From: Sarocladium kiliense
Taxonomy: Eukaryota > Ascomycota > Sordariomycetes > Hypocreales > Sarocladiaceae
NCBI GenBank assembly: GCA_030734395.1
Contig: JAUZTG010000016.1
Coordinates: forward strand, 62,001-126,000
Length of the DNA: 64,000 nucleotides
Direction: 5' to 3'
Shown: positions 40,402 through 51,969 of the stretch, piece after piece
Position numbering within the stretch: position 1 is the stretch's first letter
Layout: every line of letters starts with the position of its first letter
Notes under the pieces: generated by a model
Database searches by the model: none
Seen by the model: the letters and a program-made list of their open reading frames with translations, nothing else
What the model was told of the DNA's origin: nothing
Translations under genes and position numbers: made by a program

Positions 40402-41617
40402 GTAGACACCCAACCTCGCAAGTTTCCTCATATCGCAAGCTTGGCCGAATCGCCAGAACTGGAGGAACCGTTCCTTTTGGATACCGCTTGGCATCTCGCC
40501 AAGATTGATCATCTCATTCTTGAACTGCTCGAAGATGAATTCCCCCGCCTTGCCGATGGCAAGTATGGCAGCAGAAGTGCCAACTTGCGCGCTGTTATGA
40601 ACGAGAACGGCTATCAACAGGATTTTGCAGTTGCTCAAGAGTTACGACGTGAGATTCGCGAGATTCAGAATAAAACAATGACGTTTGGGCAGGGTTACTT
40701 GGCTAACGAGGGTGTGGTCTTGCTCTGGGACAGGGTTTTCTCGATAATGATGAACAAGGATCGGTTCCCAGTCTGGAGCACGACTAGGGAGGTTGCGATG
40801 AAGGTGTTCCCTTTAACTGGCAAGCTACATGGCCTCATGGTGACCTCACATGCCGCCAGGTTATTGAGACCCGAGTTTGTGCAGGTACTTCGAGCGAGAT
40901 ACAAGATGCTCCAAGAGCTATGGAACACTGTGGGGGATTCACATCTACCCAAAACCTTAAGATTCGTACCATGGTGAGGAAGCCGCAGTCCCTTGAACTT
41001 CACTGGGATAACTAACGTATACCTTAGGTACGAGATTGAGGCGAAGATGGACAGTCTGAGACCGCAAAGATCCGGTGGCGTCATAATCGCATCTAATCAA
41101 TCTTTGGTAAGAGCGTCTTATTCCTTTTTTCCCTGATCACTAACCAGAAAGCACGATTGAACCCCTTAATCTGTGGCATGATCTCCAACCATGCTGATAC
41201 TAACTCATACCCGTATAGGCTCTCTCATTCACGCTGTGGTTTCTTCTCACTACGACGGCACTTGGCGCCATTCCAATGTCCTACTTTGCTTATCAGTACG
41301 CAGATCGTCGTCATGGGTCGGTCAAGAGCTCGGATTTCTGGTTTCTACTCCAAGGTTTCTTGACTCAATTGTTCGGGCTGTGGGCGTCGTGGACAACGAT
41401 GAGCAACGCTCATGTTGACTCAGTCTGGCGGGGAGCGCTGCTCGTTCTCACAGCGCTGATCGCAGCGGCAGCTCCGGTAGTTTTTGTACTCGCGCCCTCG
41501 CCATGGGGAGATTTCTTGGCTTGGGCGGCCTCAGCACTTCAAGCTTACTTCTCCATGCAAATTGCGATTGATACTGCATCAGTCCGTTGGGTTCGAGATA
41601 GTAAGGGCTCTACTTAA
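40402..41617 (+). CDS. uncharacterised membrane protein, 5' end unresolved
   Basis: Three exons are clear: 40402-40973, 41028-41106 and 41219-41617. They join in phase (FVP-W-YEIEAKMDSLRPQ, then SNQSL-ALSFTLWF). The first clear exon follows an acceptor TCCTAG and has no ATG of its own near its start. A first exon must lie upstream, perhaps at the ATG 40260 or 40228, but no donor gives a clean join. The visible 323 residues have a hydrophilic alpha-helical N-terminal half (LAESPELEEPFLLDT..., LAKIDHLILELLEDEFPRL) and a C-terminal half with about four membrane segments (SFTLWFLLTTALGAIPM, FWFLLQGFLTQLFGLWASW, GALLVLTALIAAAAPVVFVL, FLAWAASALQAYFSM). I recognise no named family. Confidence 0.65.
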
Positions 41618-42420
41618 GAATTTCTTTCAATCCTAAGCTCAGCTGTGCCGTTTTCAACACAGAGAAAAGCGATGCTAGCAGTCAGCCTTCATGTACGGCC
41701 TGCAAAGATGATCTAATGGGGTTTGCGGGAAGTGCCCATTCGGAGAAGAGCGGCGAGTCATTCAACAGACTAGTTACTTACCCCACGGGGTTGCACACCG
41801 AGAAGCAACAGAAGTCAAAGAAGCAGATCAGCGGCTCATGAATTACATTTGAGGGTTCTTGGCTGCATTGGGTACTTTACTGCTGCGATATCGCATTTCT
41901 CTGCCGCTTCACGTCTCGGAAGTCCGAGGGTTGCACAATGCGCAGATAGGGCATGGTTGGGCTGGGACAGTCTGCGGCGGCACAGTGCTGCATCAATTCA
42001 GAGTATCTTCAAGTTTCCCAAGAAACGACCTGATCTGTTAGAAATCATGAACTCGCGCCTTCAAGAAGTCCGAATCGCGAGATGAAGATGTCAGTCCCTA
42101 CATATCCAGGTGTAAGTGCTTGGTGAGCGCTCCTGACTAATCACGTGCCTCGCCAGGAGCTACCCATTTCAGCAAAGGCCAGCGGCGACTTCTTCGGCGT
42201 AGCCTCGTAACTCCGCTTCACCTCAAATTCTGCACCAAGCGTCACTCAACAGATCAGATTGATAAGTCGGGCGAGTCGTCAGCCAGACATCCTTGAAAGC
42301 GGCGCCCAGTTTCTGGGTCTCGCTCAATCAAACCAAGCCTGTCAATTTCTCTCGATTTCACATCGCCCCGTCAGCCAGAACTCCTCGTAACTCCGATGGT
42401 GTGGACACACCTGTTACTCC
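41618..42420. promoter_or_regulatory. promoter region of the large Zn2Cys6 gene
   Basis: About 800 bp between two plus-strand genes. The last 150 bp before the ATG at 42421 are C/T-rich, as in many fungal 5' leaders. No other gene is supported. Confidence 0.45.
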
Positions 42421-44926
42421 ATGGCTCCAGCTCGACACCGCAGCGAAACGCCTCCGGACTCCGAGCAGGGCCATGAAGATGACTCCGCCCGGGGCACCGC
42501 GAGTGGTGATGATAGCGGACAGCCGGCGCGGAAGCGACAGCGTGTCAGGCTGAGCTGTCTGGAGTGCCGTCGCCGAAAGCTCTCCTGTGACCGGGGATTC
42601 CCTTGTGAGCGCTGCATCAAGAGCGGTACTCCCGATCGTTGCAGCTATGAGTCTCGCACTGGTGAAGTCGTCAATGCCTCATCCGGCATCCCACCGCCCT
42701 TTGCTCAGCTCGACTCGCGACGCTTCGGCATCGGTGTCGATAGCTATGCAGCAAGGGAGCACGACCATGATCGCATCAGAAAGTTGGAGCTGGAAATTGC
42801 CCAGCTCAAGACCCATCTCACTAGGACAACTGGTGTGAGCACCGGTATTGGCGGTGCATCCTACGATGGCAGCACCGTCGCTGCAACTAACTCGCCCCTC
42901 ACGCAAGATGGCATCGTGGCTGAAACTGTCACTGACCCGAAGGCTGAGGTTGAGGCTTCCATGGCCGCATCCAACATGAACGGTGAAAAGGGAGAACTAC
43001 GGTTCTTCAGGGGTAAGGAGTTCCGGACCCGATACTTTGGCCCGCATAACGCGAGCATGGCCTTCGTCGAGTTGACTGGCCTCTGTCCGTTCATGAAAGA
43101 GACATCAGACGAGTGGCTGCGCCCTGTCATCGTGCACGACCGGAAGGATCGGAAGCGACGTCAGGAAGTGCGAGACCACGAGTTTCATCAACCAAGCCCA
43201 GAGCTTGAGGCACTGTTGCCTTCAAAGGAGATTTGCGATGCCCTCGTCTCGGTCTATCTGGATCAGTTTGAACAGGTTCATCGCATCGTTCATATTCCGA
43301 CCTTCAAGAGGGAGTACGAAGAGTATTGGCTTCCCGTTGGTGCATCGCGGCATGCGGCTTTGACGGCTGTCATCTTATCCATGATGGCTGTGGCAAGCTG
43401 TGTTCATACACATGAAAGCCTGTCCTTCATCGGCATGATGTCCAATTCGCGGCATTGGGCTGAAAGATGGATCAAGGCTTGCGACGAATGGTACTCCAAG
43501 CAGAGTCAGAAGCACCGTCGGCTAATTCATTACCAAATCGCCTGCCTCCTGTACTTGGGCAAGCGGGTAAACACTATCAAGAAGAAGCGCTTCTGGACGG
43601 GATCAGGTGCTCTTATCCAGGACGGCATCGCTGTCGGATTGCATCGCGAGCCGAGCTACATGGCCGGCAAGATCACCATCTACAACCAGGAGATGAGGCG
43701 GCGCATTTGGGCGACGGTTCAGGAGTTTGACATGCAGGCATCTTTTGACCATGGTCTACCCACGCTTGTCAGTCAGCTTCATTACGACACAAACGCCCCT
43801 CGAAACTTGGACGACGAGGATTTCGATGAGCACACGACCACCCTGCCGAACTCGAAGCCAGTCAAAGAGTACACCTTTTCCTCTTTCCAGCATTTGGCAC
43901 GGCAAAGTTTGCCACTACGTCTTGAGCTTAGCAGGTTGCTCACCGGTCCGACATCGGACATCGACTACGATCAGGTCATCCGATACACCAATGACTTAAC
44001 ACAAGAGATTGATGCGCTGCCGTCCTGGGATCTGAATCAGGACAACATTAAGGGCAAGAAGAATCCCTTGATCGCTTACACATTACTGCACGTTCAATTG
44101 CGACAATACATCATCCCCCTTCACCAGCCGTACCTCAAACTCCGCAAGCACAACTCCAAGTACCAATACTCCGAAATCATCTACTACAACGCCGCACGAG
44201 ATATCGTTCTCCTCCATGACAAGCTCTACGAGCAAGGCGTTCGCGCTCTCAACTTCCTCCGCGAGGATGCCCTCACGACTGCCATCAACCTCTGCAGTGT
44301 TACTATGCTTCAACCACGTGGCTCTACAAACATGATCATGATCAACTCCCATCACACGGTCAAGCTCATCGAGAAGTGTCTTGCCATGAAGGAAGATCGC
44401 CTGCTGAGGAGCGGGAACAATGAGCCGTGGGGTTACTCGATTATGTGTGCGGCCCTTGGCCTGCTGGAGGCGCATCTCGCAGTCAAGACTCCCGAAGCGG
44501 CCAAGTCCTCCAGTGCGGAGAGGTTCGTCAATCTACACCATAAGCTACTGGCAAACCAGGAGTCAACTGTGGAGACTCGGGAACAGCAAATGCAAGTTGG
44601 CCCGAGCTTGGGAGTGATGGGTGCGCCTGCGTTACCAATCGTAACCGGCATGGGAATGCCAGATCGGCAAAAGGTAAGTTTGCCTCATAACCTGTTGGTC
44701 TAGCGAAAGATGAGGAAAAGCTAACAACACATTCTAGTCCGTTACACCTTTCTCGTTTACGCCTGCAATGGGTCCAGCTGGGCCGCCGGCGTCTATGGAC
44801 GGTTCACACAACTCCTGGCTTCTTGGCGCGGGTGATCAGGCCCATCCATACAATATGGATCCGAGCCTGGAACTGCTCGGGTTGAACCTGAATGAGATCT
44901 GGGGAGAATCCTGGGAGCTCGGGTAA
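42421..44926 (+). CDS. Zn2Cys6 transcription factor with fungal regulatory domain
   Basis: Two exons, 42421-44673 and 44738-44926 (64-bp intron GTAAGT...TAG with a CTAAC branch site), giving 813 residues. A basic N-terminus (ARKRQRVRL) leads into the zinc cluster, C46, C49, C56, C62, C65 and C74 (spacing C-x2-C-x6-C-x5-C-x2-C-x8-C), followed by a linker and a short coiled-coil-like dimer helix. From about residue 240 lies the fungal-specific middle homology region, with VYLDQFEQVHRIVHIPTFKREY and the RRRIWATVQEFDMQASFDHG block. The C-terminus is Gly/Pro-rich, ending in an acidic/aromatic patch typical of activation regions. It is a nuclear regulator of a metabolic or developmental gene set. 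Its closeness to the 30-39 kb block makes it a candidate, unproven regulator of it. Confidence 0.92.
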
Positions 44927-45305
44927 ATACGGTCAAAAGAAGAAGGATTGGGTAGCACTTGGAGGACTTCTAATTTGAGGCATGTTGAAAGCGTGTTTTG
45001 ATACCATTGGCGGGGCAAAATTTCTTTAAAAGTGTTGGAGCGGTTTTCCATTCGGTTGTTGGATGTTTTGGATCTTTTCAGGAAAGATCCATTGAGTTGG
45101 TTTGATGTTGTATCCTTCTCATGCATTGTCTATTACCACGCGGAATAGCAACGTTTTCGCGGCGAGTCTGTCTGTTCAATTGCTCAGAGCATACATGCAT
45201 GGCAGCGAAGTAACCTAATGCAGTCCACATTGTCATCGCTACATATGCATCGAACCGTGTTGCCCGCACAGTTCCCTGCCTTCTGGCCGGGTGTGAATCT
45301 CCCTC
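44927..45305. other. short convergent intergenic region
   Basis: About 380 bp between the 3' ends of the Zn2Cys6 gene and the tetraspanin gene. Only terminator/polyadenylation functions are expected. Confidence 0.5.
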
Positions 45306-46311
45306 CTAGTCATCCCAAGCATTCCTCTCCACACTCATCGACGAAGGCTCAACTCTCGGTCCATCACCTCCTGTCGTACCATACTCCCGCCTCTCAACTT
45401 CTTCGGTACCAACCTGCTCTTCCTCATCTCCCTCCTCCATCGGGCCATGCAGAAGTGGGCGTCTTGTCTGCCGCTCAGTAGTCGGCCAATCAGCCTTCTG
45501 CTGACCAGGCCAGATTCGCCATGCGGTCCACCAGCTTGCACCTTCTTTCATCATGAAAGATCCGATCAGCTAGAACCCAGCACCGATTAGCAAGGTTTCG
45601 TCGCGTGCGTCAGGTGGCATTGGGTGAGCTTACCTGAAGTAACGCCGTAGCAAGCACGACACCGAAGTCTACACCCGCGGTGGTTTGCATCACTCCCGTC
45701 CACGCTTCCCTACAGCTTCTATCCCTGCCATAGGTCTCGGGACAGGTACTCGGTTGACCAAAAGGATACGCTCTATCCCTGACAGAGTTCAACCCACAGC
45801 AATCCAACGTATCCTGAATCAGCCTCACACTCTTCGCATCCTTCGCACGGAACATCTTCATCCATTGATCCTCCAACGCACATCGCACAAGTAAAGAGTT
45901 CGGTAGAGCATGTTGAAGAAGCAGAGTGGCGAGGACGGCGGAGACGAGGGCTTGGATGGTTTCGAGGGCTGTTGGGAGATGACGCTTTAGGCTCGGAGGG
46001 GCGTATTGATGGGCGGTTAGGAGGAGGTTGGGTCGGATGTAGGCGTTCATGAGGGCGGCAATGGGGAGGATGGCGGTCAGGATGGTGATTGAGGAGGAGA
46101 TGGGGATGGAGAGGGTTTTGGCGTGGAAGTGTGTGACACTGTAAGAGACGGTGTTAGTAGTTTGGGGGTGCAGGAGAGGATTGGGAATACTGACACTGCC
46201 ACCGCGAAGAGTGCGGCGCTCAGCTGCAATATTTGATAAGTCTCTTTTCAAGGTTTCTGGGTGATGATTCGGTGTTCATACCAAGAGATAGACAAGACCA
46301 GGGCTAATCAT
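45306..46311 (-). CDS. tetraspanin-like protein (fungal PLS1/Tsp family)
   Basis: Four exons: 46311-46282, 46223-46195, 46138-45634 and 45569-45306, giving 275 residues with all phases matching. Exons 1 and 2 are very short (30 and 29 bp) and complete the first membrane helix (ISPGLVYLLLSAALFAVAVV). Helices 2 and 3 are ITILTAILPIAALMNAY and IQALVSAVLATLLLQHAL. The large extracellular loop carries the tetraspanin CCG motif in LDCCGLNSVRDRAYPF plus the second cysteine pair in STCPETYGRDRSC. Helix 4 is followed by a charged, acidic C-terminal tail of about 75 residues. In plant-pathogenic fungi PLS1-type tetraspanins organise polarity at the infection structure. The gene is convergent with the Zn2Cys6 gene. 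Confidence 0.85.
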
Positions 46312-46794
46312 GATGCCGGCAGCCTAGATCTTGACCCGTGTATAGCGTAGTGTCGGAGGTTTAGCAGTTCAATCGGAAGGTGGCCGATTCAAGATCTATC
46401 GCCAGATCCAAAGCTCGCAGTACGAAAAACACGTTCAAATAAAAAGTTCAGGCTGTGAATGCCGAGATCGAGGCGGGGGTGAAGCAAAAGCAGAGGTTGG
46501 GCTGGAAGACTTGTCACGATGAATGCCAAAGTGCGTCATGCGGCGTTAAGTATGCAGCTCCCCGCGTCGGGGCATGCGGGTGGCCTACCACATATTACGC
46601 AAGCCGCGAGAAACCTCAAGATATCCATGGAAACACACTGATTGACTGCTTTTTTCCTTGGAAATTGGTGATTGTTGGCCTGTTTGGCTCGGGTTGGCGT
46701 GGTCATCAGGCCATATGCGCCAACCCAAAATTGAGGTAAGCTTATGCACCTTTATGTCCCGGCCGAACACCTCAGCTCATCTTGATAGGCATTT
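46312..46794. other. intergenic region, tetraspanin promoter / RecQ 3' side
   Basis: About 480 bp; both neighbours lie on the minus strand. No gene or repeat is supported here. Confidence 0.5.
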
Positions 46795-48418
46795 TCAGAG
46801 TCCATCATCGTAATAATCGTCATATGTCCCCTGCATCGCCTGCGTACTCACCCATTCCTCGCTCGCCAAGCCTCTCCTCGCCCTCTGATCCAGTCCATCT
46901 GGGTCTTTGTGCCAGTCGCAAGCATAATCACACTCCGGCGTCTTTGTCTCCCCAAAGTACTCGCATATCAGCTTGTGTCTACATTCCTCAGTATTCTCGC
47001 AGTACTCTGCTAACTTTAACAGACTTCTCCGACGAGCGTCGCCGTTTGTCTCATCTCGCGGGTCGTTGCCGCCACTGCGTACCATTCGCAGGACACGCTC
47101 GAGATCTTCACGGCTGTAGTAGAGGAAACAGTAGCTTGCATTGCCGTCTCGGCCGGCGCGACCGGCTTCTTGGTAGTATCCTTCGAACGATTTGGGGATG
47201 CGCCAATGGACGACAAAGCGGACGTTGTTCTTGTCGATGCCCATGCCGAATGCTGTGGTCGCGACAATGACATCGTATCCAGGTTCGTTGTTGATCCAGC
47301 GTGCCAGAGTTTCCTCCTTCGCGGCTGTCGTGAGCTTTGCATGAAAGGGACGAGCGCCAACACCCGCGTCACGCAGGGATGCCGCAAGAGATTCGCATTC
47401 ATCTCGGGAGATGGTGTAGATGATGCCCGGTACGTTATCGAAGCGCTCACCAGCCGAGGATAGTTCTGAGGATCTTGCAGCTTCCTTGCGCCGCTCATAG
47501 ACGCCATGAATCCAGCGTAGGAAGTCATCCAGGCGATTCTCATCATCGTCGCGAGTGTAACGGATTTCCAGATGTAGATTACCTCTTGATGCACTCATCA
47601 AAAATGTCTTGGTGTCCTCTGGCACAAGCTTCAGTGTCCTCAAGATATCTGTGCGGACCTGAGGATTCGCAGTGGCCGTCAAACACATAATCGGCACGTC
47701 CTTGAAGGTCTCGCGGAACCATGACAGCCGCTTGAAGTCCTTCCGAAAGTCATGACCCCATTCTGAGATACAATGCGCCTCGTCAATAGCAATTCGCGCG
47801 AGCTCCTTCTGCTCGTATACGAGCTGGAGTCTTTTGCGGAAGTTGTCACTCGAGCAGAGCTCTGGTGTGACGTAGAGCAGACGCGTCCTTGGGTGGCCGG
47901 TCTCAAGATCCCGCTGGATCTTCTGTTTTTCTGGGTATGTTGTGAGGCTGTTGAGAGATCGAGCCTCTATTCCTGCTGTTTGAAGTGCTTCGACCTGGTT
48001 GATCTGTGTTAAGCGTCAGCGACGCGTCTCGCAGGCGTGTCTTGACATGATTCACGCACCATCAAACTGAGCAAGGGAGACACCACAATCGTGACTGATC
48101 TTCAGGTCAGCACTTGTCCAAATGAATTTCAGGATCTAGAAGATAGATGCAAGACTTACTGCCGGCGTCAATCACGGCGGGAAGTTGGAAACACAGGCTC
48201 TTGCCAAAGGATGTGGCAGCCTGGACGTAGACATCGTGACCGTCGAGAGCGGCCTGGATGATCTCGCGCTGACGAGGTCTGTACCCGACAAATAGTCAGT
48301 AACGATACCATCCTAAGGTAATTCATGTCTCCTCGAACCTGAACTCATCCTTTCCGAATGACTGGCGCAGCGTGAAGCCTATGTCTGTGCAGGAGTTGGA
48401 TCGTTGCAGGGCCGGCAT
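46795..48418 (-). CDS. short RecQ family DNA helicase
   Basis: Four exons: 48418-48339, 48278-48160, 48094-48060 and 48003-46795, giving 480 residues. The helicase core is complete: Walker A in AATSFGKSLCFQLPAV (K53), motif Ia VVSPLLSLM, the DEAH box at residues 152-155 in AIDEAHCISEWGHDFR, motif III LTATANPQV, motif V VATTAFGMGIDKNNVRFVVHW and motif VI YYQEAGRAGRDG. A zinc-binding subdomain follows (EYCENTEECRHKLICEYFG, then ECDYACDWH). There is no winged-helix or HRDC domain, and the protein ends shortly after the zinc site, so it belongs to the short RecQ branch. A 3'-5' DNA helicase acting in the nucleus in repair or recombination is expected. Initiation at 48418 is supported by GFTLRQSFGKDEFRPRQRE, the normal RecQ start. 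Confidence 0.93.
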
Positions 48419-49136
48419 GGTGATGCACTTTGGCGCGTCGAAAAAGGGCTAGGCGAGTATCGTGGGGACTGCTGATGTATTCCACGCTCTATCAAACGAG
48501 TTAAGCATCGTGTCAGAACCGCAGCCCAAGGTTTCAGGGCATGTCAACACCTGTGCAAAGTCGGGGGAGTGCGTGTTGATCAGAAAGACACAAGGAGCGT
48601 GAGTTGGTGCTGGATCCGAGGGAACTTGGGCCCCGGTTTTAGCCCCGAATAACAAACGGAACAGCGTTGCACCTGTGCGAAAATAGACAGACACAATATC
48701 TTGAAACTGATGGTTCAGTAGGTCGAGTAAAGATTGCTAGAATTGATTCCTGGCCATATCTTTGACACTCTGAAATTGAGGCGGTTGAATTCAGTGATCC
48801 TTTACAGTGCGGTCGTTCTGCGTCGCTCGTTCGCCAAGGGCCCCATCTATTCTCGCTCGCCTCGTTCTCTGGGAGAAATCGCCATCGTCTTTTTTCCCTT
48901 GGCTATTGGATGTATCGCAATGTAGTGGGCAAGGCAATAATCGCATCCTTTCAATGATTGGGGACAATATTATCCAATCAAGCAGTCTCAATCAGAGCCT
49001 GGTCAGGTGACTGCGTTCAGCCCCCTGCCAGCATCCTCGAAGTCTTCCCCGCCAACATCTGCATGCTGGCCTGAGCGGATTGCTTACCTCTAAGCAATCC
49101 TCGATCCTCTGACTTCCTCAAAGTTCTGCTCTTGAT
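48419..49136. promoter_or_regulatory. divergent promoter region, RecQ / CorA-like gene
   Basis: About 720 bp between head-to-head genes. No other supported gene. Confidence 0.45.
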
Positions 49137-51398
49137 ATGGCGGAAGTGATGAACAGGCAGACCAATACGCGCCGCGGCCTCAACGGCCAAGGTCATGTTT
49201 CTAGAGCTATTCAAACAGCCGAGCGTTTCGAATCTCATTTGTCTGTGCTTTCCTTGATCCCTCCCGGAATGGGTGGCGATTACCTTCAAGGGCTGTGGAT
49301 GATCGTAAGGCTGTTCGTGGTAGCATTCGAAGAAGACGTTGTAGACCAGCTCTTGACGACGCATGCTGAATATCAGGAATCGAAGGGAGATAAATCCGTT
49401 TGGGACTCATTATATGATTACAACTCTTGGAAGGAGCGACGGGCACTACAGATCAGAGGCCCTAGTACTGACAGCGCTGCGTTTTTCAATTTCGATCTCA
49501 TCGCAATGCATTGGGCGCTCGCAGCCCCACGAGGAGGAGCGTCTGATTCGGCTTCAGAAGTTGAGCATAGAACCTCGGAGAGTGAGTTCCTACTGCCAGC
49601 TGGACACAAAGCATTTCTGATACTAGCTTATCGCCAAGTTTACCTCCAGAAAACACGAGTCTCCTCGAGGGATACCTTTGCGGTTTGGGCGTGCCGTCTG
49701 GCTAGGGAAATAATAGAAGCCCGCGGGGATGGTTTACAGTTAGTGTGAGTATACGCAACGGTCTTCCTTGTCATTTGACCCCTGATTGGCTGATCCAATA
49801 TGATCAGCATCATTGCAGAGGAGCCTGATGTTCCGTATAAAGATAATCTTGTGTCCGCTGGCTTGGCGCGCGTCTGGCGCCCAGCTGGCAAGCTCAAGTA
49901 CATGCCAGCGTCCCTTATGAAGCTGGTTATCTCGCATTGTTTAGGGTTCCGTTTGCCATACACCTCTAAGAATAGATCAACACCCTCTGTGTTTGAACTG
50001 CGATCTGACTTCGACGCATATGAGTTCAATCGACCACAGCCACGAGATCCTGTTTCTGGAGATCGGACCAACCGATATAAGATGAACTGGAATGAGTGGT
50101 TCTCCAATGAAGAGCCTTCTACCGATGATGACCCTGAGACGCTTCGAGAAGTGACCATCTTATATCAGGCTTCTGTGGCTCGGTATACAGCGGATATTGG
50201 CGTCTATCTATCGGAGCCAGATCGCCTTAGTCCTGATCCGGAATACGCTAGGATGAGCTTTTTGCCATCAGGCCAGGGGAGAGCTCAGGCGCTTTTGATC
50301 ATTCTCTTCCGTTCGTCCAGGCCCCTCGCCTCGTTCTCAGCTGCTCTCAGCAAGCATAGTCGAGCTTACCGGCCTCGCAATGGGGGGACCGGTCCACCGG
50401 TCTCAGAGACTTGGCAGCTTGAGCAAACAGTAGTCATTTCCTTCTACTGTGTCCTTGCCGCTATCAAGGAAGAAACGGATCAATTTATTCAGGACTGTTA
50501 TGCGCAAATCAAGACAGTGGTTAGTCAAGTCCTTGAAAATCACAATGAATATCTTACTGACTCTTATTGGCAGCACATCTCTGTTCGCAGAAGCCCTTCC
50601 AGCTATAAGGCAAAGTTCTTGTTGCACGTACATGATAGAGTCAATGACGCTCTACAGAGTGTTCTGCGCATTACCAAGCTACTTGCTGAACTGAATGCTC
50701 GTCCAGAGCATACTACACAGGCGCAGATTCCGATGCCGGCCACACCCAGGTGGCAAGATCAGCGAATTGAGGAACTTCATCAAAGTACTATTACGACTCT
50801 ACAGGTGCAGAAACTACAACTTCAAACTCTGCTCAGGCAGATAAATGAGGACCAGAAACTACTTCAAAGCCGCCTACAACTTGCTCAAGAGCAGCGCCTT
50901 CTAAAATTAACTATATTTGCCGCGGTCTTCCTCCCGCTGTCATTCACGACAAGTCTCTTTGGCATGAATATCAACAGCTCGACAAAGGAAGGGCCTAGTG
51001 GCTTTTCAGAATGGATCAATGCAAGACTTGGCAATATCACTTTAGAAGAGAACCGAATCATGACGGAGGTTTTAGGATCCATCACCGCAACGTCGAGTTC
51101 CCTGAACTTCTCTTGGACCGCGGTCGCAGCCACTGCATGTGGTCTTCTACTGACCCTGCCGTTAGCTATGGCAATTGACGCCATCGTTCGGGCCCTGGTA
51201 CACGCGGTTCAGCCAGTTCCTGCAGCCTGGGCAGCAGCGGCTGCGCTCGTGTCGCTTCTCAGTGGCATACCTATTGCCATAGTCACGGGGATCAGCATTG
51301 TTGTTCTATCAGTTCCATGGTACTGGAGGTGGAGGTGGCGCAGGCACAAGAAGAAAGCTGCAAAGAACAGACAACCCCAGCCTGAGGGTCTTCCATAG
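49137..51398 (+). CDS. CorA-like membrane protein with long N-terminal domain
   Basis: Two exons, 49137-49744 and 49808-51398 (63-bp intron GTGAGT...CAG), joined as LQLVIIAEEPDVP, giving 732 residues. The C-terminal part is CorA-like. A long coiled-coil region with many Gln/Leu (QVQKLQLQTLLRQINEDQKL) leads into a membrane helix ending in SLFGMNIN, which holds the GMN motif of CorA magnesium channels. After a short loop come three more hydrophobic segments and a very basic tail (WRWRWRRHKKKAAK), where a standard CorA would end after helix 2. The first 480 residues are soluble and match no domain I can name. Fungal genomes carry many such CorA-like proteins, often beside NLR or ankyrin genes. 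Ion transport is inferred from the GMN motif only. The true start could be further upstream. Confidence 0.78.
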
Positions 51399-51969
51399 AT
51401 AGTTACCTAGTACGCCACCAGGTCATCTTGCCGAGCTTGGTCTGTGTCCAAAGATTAGATGCTAGCGGTGTCAGTTTTCTTGTTGCGAAAGCTGTTGCAT
51501 TATTAGGCCGAGACCACAATCAAGAATCCTTTGCCCATGGCACCGATTGGGACGAATACCCGCTGTCTCCTCCAGGTGCATTGTCGTTTCATCACCGTTG
51601 GTCTAGCAGGGGAAGGGGGCCTACAACCGATTCCCATTGGATAGGCAACGACAAAAGTCCGGGTCATCGAAAATAGTAGTAGCAATTCGGCTTTGGGTGC
51701 TGGTATATTCCGTAATTGGCGCCCATTCTGTTAAGCCACGCGGGGGGCTGTGCTGTGCTGTGCCGCAAATCGGGCGTTCCTCGCTTGTTCATTCTGTTGA
51801 TGCCTGGGGTAAAGCCACGTTGGAGACGGCGGCTGGAAACACGTACGTTGCACTTGTCGTCCTTGTTTAAATGATTTAAGACCCCTCGGTCGATGCCCTT
51901 TCCATCCAATTGGCACTGACCGACACACCAATCCATCACGCTTCTGCATTTTCCCCACGTTTGTCAACC
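51399..51969. other. intergenic region, AA1-like gene promoter
   Basis: About 570 bp between two plus-strand genes, ending in a C/T-rich leader before the ATG at 51970. Nothing else is supported. Confidence 0.45.
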
